Shown piece after piece: positions 1 through 7,200 of a DNA stretch of 64,000 nucleotides. Every line of letters starts with the position of its first letter. The stretch's first letter is position 1. The DNA lies in assembly GCA_948144175.1 (NCBI GenBank), contig CANXME010002181.1:2790001-2854000 (forward strand), given 5' to 3'. Under the pieces are notes generated by a model. That model saw only the letters and a list, made by a program, of their open reading frames with translations, was not told the origin of the DNA and searched no databases. This stretch comes from Closterium sp. NIES-65. Lineage: Eukaryota; Streptophyta; Zygnematophyceae; Desmidiales; Closteriaceae. Made by a program: the position numbers and the translations under genes.

Positions 1-360
1 GACGGTAGGCGGCGGGGCCGCGTAAGGTAGGGCGGCGGGACCGCGAAGGTAGGTGGCGGGGCCGCGTAAGGTAGGTGGCGGGGCCGCGTAAGGTAGGCGG
101 CGGGGCCGCGACCGTAGGTGGCGGGGCCGCGAAGGTAGGCGGCGGGGCCGCGAAGGGTCCCCGTCGCCCGTCGCGGCGCCTCCAGAAGGCGACGCGGCGA
201 ACGACGGGGCAGAAGCCCGCCGCGCACCTCGAGGCGCACAGCGGGCACAGAACCGCCGCGCGCCTCGGGGCGCACGGCGGGCAGAAAACCGCCGCGCGCC
301 TCGGGGCGTATGGCGGGCAGAAAACCGCCGCGCGCCTCGGGGCGCACGGCGGGAAGAAAA
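1..360 (-). repeat. GC-rich tandem-repeat leader of copia E
   Basis: Positions 1-155 repeat a unit of about 16-18 bp built on GTAGGCGGCGGGGCCGCG. Positions 215-355 hold about four copies of a 36-bp unit containing CGCGCCTCGGGGCG. Matching GC-rich leaders lie between primer site and gag in copia A, B, D, J, K and L, so this is read as the untranslated leader of E. Confidence 0.8.
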
Positions 361-401
361 AATGGTAGCGGAAGCGAGGAGGTGGTAACCCACCCACAGG
401 A

Positions 402-434
402 TCGATCCAAGGGGATCGACCTGCTCTGATAGCA
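402..434 (-). promoter_or_regulatory. Primer binding site and hairpin of copia E
   Basis: On the minus strand the LTR is followed by TGCTATCAGAGCAG (421-434), close to the initiator-Met tRNA primer site of plant copia elements. A perfect 7-bp stem follows: TCGATCC and GGATCGA (402-408 and 413-419) around a 4-nt loop. The GGGCCC seen at this place in the sister elements is absent here; a GTGGGTGGG stretch follows instead. Confidence 0.75.
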
Positions 435-564
435 TGACAAAATTTAGAAGAAAGAAGAAGGGTTGAACTAGCAGGAATGAGGATACAAATAGCAAACCCT
501 AGAAGGGTTGTACTCGCTATAGAGCACCCCACTACAGGCTAGAACATAAGATAACATTCTGACA
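435..564 (-). repeat. 5' LTR of copia E (130 bp)
   Basis: On the minus strand it starts TGTCAG and ends TTTTGTCA at the primer site. It shares the core AGTGGGGT...TACAAC...TAGGGTTTG with the other copia LTRs here. In E the centre of the core reads CTATAG rather than CCCATATGGG. Confidence 0.9.
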
Positions 565-1443
565 CTAGGAACTCGGGTATCAGGACGTGTCTCACTTCGG
601 TTGGTCCGCGGGTCCGCCCCTTGCTGGTCCGCCGATGAAAATCATCATCCTGAAATGCCTTGGACTGGTCCGCCGGACCAGTGTGGACCAGCCTAGCGAA
701 CCACCTTCGGACTATGTTTTGTTCGGTCCGTAGATGCAATCTACAGTGGCCGTCTGGACGAGCGCAATTGTACAGTTTGCCCAAAACCGGGTTACCATTA
801 CGCGCAACTGCACAGTTAGGACGCGTCACAATTGCAACACCGATCCTGCGGGAGATCGATGTTTGGGGTGTACAGTACTTCGCTGTGGCTTGTTTCCCTT
901 TTTCGTTAATGTTCGCTAGGACCCGACACAAGTCACCAAACGCGATGTCACTTTAAATTAATCTGTCACCGCACTCAAATCATACATATTGCATTAACAA
1001 CTTTGAAACACGCTTCTGACCCCGCAAACTGTCAAACCTGAAGACGATCGCGACACATCTGGCTCGAGGGAGATCGATTCTCACAGGTCGGTGTTTGACC
1101 GTGATCCTCCCTCGATGTCGCCATTGTGACGCGTCCTTAGGGTGACTGGCATTGAAAGGGCGGCGCGCGCTGCCAAGTTTTGCGACGGTAGAAAGTAGAG
1201 TTTGTGTAAGTGCTCGTCAAGAGTATGACTATTCACGGGTCGTAGGTGGACCGGTGTTACGGGTGGAATGGATCGAGGTAGCGAGGATTGCACTAAGGTG
1301 TCAAACGAGTACAAAATGTGAGCGAAGGCATGAGCGAACATATATACGCGAAACATGCAAACGGTAACGCGGTGCGTGCGAGCTAGCTAGTGCTACATTG
1401 GCAGCGAGGTTCGGGCTAGTCCCGAAGCGTAGGCAGACACGGC
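565..1443 (-). repeat. Gypsy F LTR, distal part (split by copia B)
   Basis: This AT-richer stretch continues, in minus orientation, the LTR that begins at 16413; copia B interrupts it at a duplicated ACGGC. It matches the gypsy G LTR near 29766-30296 in patches, for example TATATAT.TTCGCTCATGCC at about the same distance from the LTR start. Its far end lies beyond copia E, which inserted at 564/565. It holds a 17-bp perfect dyad at 665-681. The frames at 539-931, 660-956 and 1081-1356 show no recognisable domain and are treated as chance. Confidence 0.65.
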
Positions 1444-1565
1444 TGTCAAATTATAATGTTGTCTAGGCTTTAGTGGGGTAGCCCATATGGGGTACACATT
1501 TCTAGGGTTGCATATTTGTATCACTTTCATTCCATAGTCATTCCATTCTCGTTCTAATTTCCTCA
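1444..1565 (+). repeat. 5' LTR of copia B (122 bp)
   Basis: Begins TGTCAAATTATAATG and ends TTTCCTCA. Its core contains the palindrome CCCATATGGG. It matches the 3' LTR at 16149-16270 except for a T/A and a G/A difference. A 122-bp LTR is short for an element of about 7.5 kb. Confidence 0.97.
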
Positions 1566-1608
1566 TGGTATCGAGCAGGTTCCCCCGTGGGAACTGTGCC
1601 TAGGGCCC
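1566..1608 (+). promoter_or_regulatory. Primer binding site, hairpin and GGGCCC of copia B
   Basis: TGGTATCGAGCAGG at 1566-1579 is an initiator-Met type primer site. The stem GTTCCC (1579-1584) / GGGAAC (1589-1594) closes a 4-nt loop, and the palindrome GGGCCC lies at 1603-1608. The same layout with different stem bases occurs in the other copia elements. Confidence 0.8.
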
Positions 1609-2679
1609 ACCACATCGAGTTTTTTTTTTTCCTGCCCGAAGCGCGCTCAGCCCGATTCGCGCTCCGGGCTCTCACTTCGTCGAGCCGCCCTAGCGGCCCC
1701 AACGCCCTAGCGGCCCCGCAGCCCGTCGATTCGGCCCCGCCGCCCTTCCCTGCGGCCCCGCCGGCCTTCGCTGCGGCTCCGCCGCCCTTCTCTGCGGCCC
1801 CGCAGCCCTTCACTGCGGCCCCGCCGCCCTTCACTGCGGCCCCGCCGCCCGTCTCAGCGGCCCCGCCGCCCTTTGCTGCGGCCCCGCCGCCTCTCTCGCT
1901 GTGGCCCCGCCGCCCTTCTCAGCGGCCCCGCCACCCTTCGCTGCGGCCCCGCCGCCCGTCTCAGCGGCCCCGCAGCCCTTCGCTGCGGCCCCGCCGCCCT
2001 TAGCAGCGGCCCCGCCGCCTCACACTGAGGCCCCGCCACCCTTCGCTGCAGCCCCGCCGCCCGTCTCAGCGGCCCCGCCGGCCTTCGCTGCGGCCCCGCC
2101 GCCTCTCTCGCTGCGGCCCCGCCGCCCTTCTCAGCGGCCCCGCCGCCCTTCTCTGCGGCCCCGCCGCCTCTCTCACTACGGCCCCGCCGCCCTTCTCAGC
2201 GGCCCCGCCGCCCTTCACGGCGGCCCCGCCGCCCTTCACTCCGGCCCCGCCGCCCCTCCCACTGCGGCCCCGCCACCTACCTTGCGGCCCCGCCGCCCTA
2301 CCAGTGGCCCCACCGCCCTACACCGCCCGCGCCGCCCGAGCCGCCCGAGCCACCCGAGCCGCCCGAGCCGCCTAAGCCGCTGAGGAGCCGAGCCGCACGA
2401 GCAGCCCGAGCCGCCCGACCTGCCCGAGCCGCCCGAGCCGCCTGAGTCGCTGAGGAGCCGAGCCGCCCGAGCCGCCCGACCCGCCCGAGCCGCCCGAGCC
2501 GCCTGAGGAGCCGAGCCGCTGGTGCCGCGGAGCCGCAGTTGCTGCTGAGCCGTCCGAGCAGCCGTGTTGCCGTGTTGCTGTGGTACTGAGCTGCTCGAAC
2601 CGCCCTGTCTGGTGAGAGCAGCGCTTCTGTCACTGCACTGCCCCTGTCCTACAGTTGGTACTGCTAGTCTACTGTTGTC
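1609..2679 (+). repeat. GC-rich repeat leader of copia B
   Basis: A T-run near 1620 and a GAAGCGCGC motif are followed from about 1690 by tandem copies of a roughly 21-bp unit like CCGCCGCCCTTCACTGCGGC. From about 2320 a shorter GAGCCGCC unit takes over. The last 100 bp before gag are unique. Proline/alanine-rich frames on both strands arise from the repeat and are not taken as genes. Confidence 0.85.
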
Positions 2680-3711
2680 ATGGCTACCCCTAGTGTCCTC
2701 GCGTTTGACGCTGAGGGTCGAGCCATTGACTTTGAGGTCTGGGTCGACGACCTGCAGCTGTTCTTACAGTGCGATAGGGCAGACGGTCTCTCTCTCTTTG
2801 ACCTCACCTCTGGCGCCTCTCCTACCCCTGCTGCTGATGCTCACCCCACTGTTCGCTCCCAGTGGGCCACGCGCGATGCTGCTGCACGTCTTGCTGTGCG
2901 TCGCCACCTGCCTACCACTGAGCGCGCGCACTTTAGTCAGTACAAGAGTGCTCAGACCTTGTACGAAGCTGTAGTTGCGCGCTACTCTTCCCCTGCCACT
3001 GCTGCACTGAGCCGCCTCATGCTACCGTACCTCTTCCCTCACCTTGCTGCCTTTCCCACAGTCGCTGACCTCATTACGCACCTCCGCACTAGTGACACTC
3101 GCTACCGCGCCGCGGTTCCTCCTGAGTTCTGCGCCAAGAACCCCCCCCCCCCCCCCATGTACATCACTCTCTATTATATAGTCACCCGCCTTCCTGACTC
3201 CCTTCGTGTAGTCAGGGACCACTTCCTCTCAGTCTGTCCCACCACTCTCACTGTTGACCTCTTAGAGAAGGCCCTCTTAGCAGCGGAGAAGAGCATAGTC
3301 GCTGTAGGAGCCTCTCGTGGTGACCCTCGCACCCCCATCTTCGAGGGGTGTTCTCCTTCCCCCCTTTTGCCCTCTGTCGCCTCTGCCGCTGCGGCCGACC
3401 TCGTTGGTCTTGAGTCGGTCGGTGCAGCGTCTGCCCCTAGCGGGAGACGCCGCTCTGGCAACAGCAAGGGGGGCAAGGGCGCGGGTGGAGCTAGCGGGGG
3501 CGGTGGAGGTGGCAGTGGAGGCGGCGGAGGGAGTGGGGGTGGCGGTGGGAGTGGTGGCGGGGGTGGAGGTGTCGGTGGCAGCAGAGGAGGCGGAGGCGGC
3601 GGCGGTGCTTGCGGAGGCGGCGGTGGTGGCGGAGGTGGAGGAGGCGGTGGTGGAGGAGGTGGCGGTGGTCGGGGTGGCGCTTTGCAGCGGAGCAGCCCTG
3701 GTGGTGGTCAG

Positions 3712-3743
<32 letters not shown>

Positions 3744-3876
3744 TTCTCGGGACATTCCCCCCCCTCAGCAGCTCCGTGAGTGGTACGCGCAGCGTCAGCG
3801 TGGTGGGGGTTTTGGTCCGTGCACCTACGTCCTTCGCTCCGGCGACCGCGCGGATGAGAAGTGTGGGGGTGCCCAC
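2680..3876 (+). pseudogene. gag of copia B, cut by copia A
   Basis: The start MATPSVLAFDAEG matches the Gag starts of copia A and D. A conserved Gag core of about 240 residues is followed by a run of about 90 mostly glycine residues, a glutamine run from CAG repeats, and the first part of the finger (C-X13-C-X3-H). Copia A interrupts just after the finger histidine; the frame resumes at 11236 with the last cysteine. Gag forms the particle and binds element RNA. This part has no stop, but it cannot be made as a full Gag-Pol. Confidence 0.9.
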
Positions 3877-4006
3877 TGTGAAACAACTGAACAGGAATGA
3901 AATGACTAAGTCAGGGTTGGGTACAAATATAACCCTAGAAAGCTGTACCCCATATGTGCTACCCCACTATAGCCTACAAACATGCATCAGCTATAGTAAT
4001 CTGACA
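3877..4006 (-). repeat. 3' LTR of copia A (130 bp)
   Basis: Plus strand runs TGTGAAACAACTG to AATCTGACA. It is identical to the LTR at 11101-11230 except for one T/C. The same LTR type, with few changes, is on copia K. Confidence 0.97.
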
Positions 4007-4215
4007 CACCCCCATAGGCAAAGTGGGGGAGAACAAGGGGTCACAAGACCAGTCAAGCAAAGCAAAGCAAAGCAAGCTCAGGGTGGATCACAAAGTCACC
4101 ACACAGTCCGAGCACAAGAGCAGGGCCAGAGGCCAGTTCACAAGCAAGAGTACAGACATATATAGAAGACTAGACAAGCAAGAGCAGGTATATATATGTC
4201 ACAGTACAAGTAAAG
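4007..4215 (-). promoter_or_regulatory. 3' noncoding segment and polypurine hairpin of copia A
   Basis: Next to the LTR the minus strand reads CCCCCACTTTGCCTATGGGGG, a 6-bp stem whose 3' arm is the likely polypurine tract priming plus-strand synthesis. Short TATATA runs lie between it and the gag-pol stop. The arrangement is the same in B, D, J, K and L. Confidence 0.75.
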
Positions 4216-7200
4216 TCAAGAGGAGAGCAAGTGAGGCAAGACAGGCACAAGACCCAGCTGGGTGCAGAAGCGCTGATGGTCACAAGGCGCGAGTGCCTTG
4301 GTGAACACATCAGCAGTGTTGGCCTCAGAGGCCACGTACGCAAGTCGCAACTGACCACGCTGCTGCAGCTCACGAGCAAGGAAGTAGCGGAGAGCAATGT
4401 GCTTCGTTCTGTGCTCCAAGCGCTGCTCTCGACACAAGGCCAACATGGCCTTGTTGTCTACGTACAGCACTGGAGGAGAACGAGGCGGCTCTCCAAGGTC
4501 AGTCAGCAGGTAGGTGAGCCAGCGAAGCTCCTGTGCAGCCATGGCCCCGGCGTAGATCTCAGCCTCACAACTGGAGCTGAGAACCGAAGACGAACGAGTA
4601 GACCGCCACGAGACAGAGCCGGAACCAAGACTGAAGGTGTAACCCTGTGACGACCGCTGCGTAGCCTGGTCGTCAGCCCAAGAAGCGTCCGCGTGGCCTG
4701 TAAGGACCACTGGACTCCGCCCTCCAAGCACTAGCCCCATGCCCGACGTACTGCACAGGTAGCGCAATACCCTCTTCGCTGCAGCCATGTGCTCTGGTCG
4801 GTGTCTCCCAGGAGCAACATAGCGTGCAAGAATGCTCAGAGGGTATGCAAGGTCAGGTCGAGTGCAGGTCATCAGGTACATGAGGCAGCCAACAAGCTCT
4901 GGGTACTGGCCACTCGACTCTACGGACTCATCCGAAGGCAGAGCTGAGAGCGAGTGGCGAGTAGACAGAGGAGTGGCCTGAGGCGAGGAGTACGTGAAGC
5001 CGAAGCGCTGAAGGACCTGCTGCACCATGTGTGACTGAGTCAAGGTGATGGTGCGGCGTGCTCTGTCCCGAGTGATCTGCAAGCCAAGGTAGCTGCGCAG
5101 TTCACCCAGGTCTGTGCACGTGTGTCTCTTCAGCAGCTCGGACTTCACGTAGGCGAGTCCAGCAGTGTCCGCTGTGGCAAAGACCAAGTCGTCGACGTAC
5201 ACGAGGATGTAGAACGGCGGCAGTGAAGTGTCGGTGCGCAGAAACAGCGACGGGTCAGCAGTAGATGGAGCAAACCCAAGAGCCGCAAGCGTAGTCCTCA
5301 GTGTGTCGTGCCACTCACGCGGTGCCTGGCGGAGACCGTAGACTGGCCGTCGGAGGCTCCACTGGGTGCCAGGAGGGAAAGTCCCAGTGAAGCCAGGTGG
5401 ACGGCGCAGCCAGATCTCCTCGTGCAGACTACCCTGCAGGAACGCAGTGCTGAAGTCGAGAGAGTGAAGCTCGTAGTCGCGCTGAGCGGCTATGTGCAGC
5501 AGCACCCGAAGAGTGGTCATCTTCGGGGTGGGAGAGAAGGTATGAAAGTAGTCAACTCCCTGCCGCTGACTGAAGCCACGAGCAACGTACCGCGCCTTGA
5601 AGACAGGTGGAGAGCCCGGCGGCCGCTTCACCCGGAAGATCCACATGCCACTGACGATGTTCGCCCCAGGAGGGGGAACTGCGTCAACGTAGGTGCCTGT
5701 GGACTTCCAGGAAGCCATCTCTGCATCCATAGCTGCCTGCCACCGAGAGGAGTAGGGACCCTCTACGGCCTCCGCGTAAGAACGCGGAGTCGGGATGTCT
5801 AGTGCATCCGGGTCTCCCTCAGGGGCAAGCAGTACAGACGCGAGATGAGGTGAAGCAGCCGCTAGACACTGTAACTCCTCCTGCCTGTCCTCTAGGACGT
5901 CCGTGCCAAGAGCACACTCACCCCCGACGGACGGAGGACAGACAGACGCAGACTCAGCAACAAGACTAGCAGCGTAGTCAAGACGACAGCGAGCAGCAAA
6001 GTCGACGAGCTCAGCGACTAGAGCAGACGCAGCAGTGGACTCAAAAGAGGGGTCAGTGACGACAGTAGCAAGGAGACGCGTGACAGTAGGACTGGCAGCA
6101 CGAAGAGAGTCCGACTCAGGGTCGGCAAGCGCAGGAAGAGAGGACTCAGGAGGAGAAGGCAAAGGGGCACGCAGAGGAGCAGTGGACGGGCGCAAAGACA
6201 TCCGATGCGTGCCAGGGACAGGAGGAGGACGCTGACGCGAACTGCGACCACTAGCGCGAGCAGCACGAACAGGCGACGCGGGACGAGACGCAGGCTCACG
6301 ACGCTCAGCAAGACCTCCAGTAGGACCAGTGTAAGGAGAGGGAGCAGGCAGTGGAGAGGAAGGCTCCAGCAGGGACTGCGACTGGACAGGCAGTGGACCC
6401 TCTACTGGAGGAGAAAGACCAAGAACCTGCTGCAGGAGCGGAACGAAGTACGGCCGAGGCCGCGCGGTAGCTCCAGACTCAGCAGGGACAGCACCAGCAC
6501 CCTCAGCGACAGCACCAGCGCCACCCACACCTCCAGCGGTAGGACCAACAGCAGTAGGCTCAGCACCAACGCCCTCAGCAGCTCCAGCTCCAGGAGGACC
6601 CGCAGGTCCAGCAGCTCCGGGACCGGTAGCACCCGCACCCTCGACGGTCGAAGAAGCTCCAGCTCCAGCTCCAGCAGCACCTCCAGACGCAGCAGCACGC
6701 CTCCAGCGGCGAGCGAACCACTCGCGCAGCTCCTGTGGAGAGAGGGGCTCCCGGCGAGACGCAGCAGCAGGAGAAACCCCAGGCTCAGCAGCTCCAGACG
6801 CAGCACCCCCAGGCTCAGCAGCTCCCAGCACAGCACCCCCAAGCTCAGCAGCTCCCGACCCAGCACCCCCACACCCAGCACCTCCAGGCACAGCACCCCC
6901 AGGCTCAGCACCCCCAGGCTCCGCACCCTCCGCAGTAGCACCCTCAGGCCCAGCACCCCCAGCAGTAGCACCCCCAGGCTCAGCACCCCCGCGCACAGCA
7001 CCCCCAGAGTCAGCACCCCCAGGCTCAGCACCCGCAGCAGCACCAGAGTCACCAGTAACCTCGACCGGGTCAACGGCGTCTACCTGGGACACACCTGAGG
7101 GGGCAGGAACCTGAGGGGGGAGGGGGTCTACCGGGGGGGGAACCGGCACAAGGAAGTCCGGGGGAGGGGGGAGGGAAGGAGTGCGATAGGGGAAGAGACG

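Larger units (their letters stand above)
1..564 (-). mobile_element. Copia element E, 5' end only (runs off window)
   Basis: Read on the minus strand, this is the start of a Ty1/copia element: a 130-bp LTR at 435-564, a primer binding site directly inside it, then a GC-rich leader that continues off the left edge. The LTR has the family core and TG...CA ends. The five bases after it, CTAGG (565-569), should be one copy of the target duplication; the other lies outside the window. The element sits inside the gypsy F LTR. No coding sequence of E is in the window; the short frames here run through leader repeats and look non-coding. Confidence 0.85.

Noticed and set aside
539-931. A 130-codon frame and overlapping frames in 539-1367 as host genes
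   Set aside because: No recognisable domain, and the stretch aligns with the gypsy F/G LTR.
1587-2383. Alanine/proline-rich frames in the copia leaders as possible genes
   Set aside because: They are translations of GC-rich tandem repeats, open in several frames at once, and differ between subfamilies.
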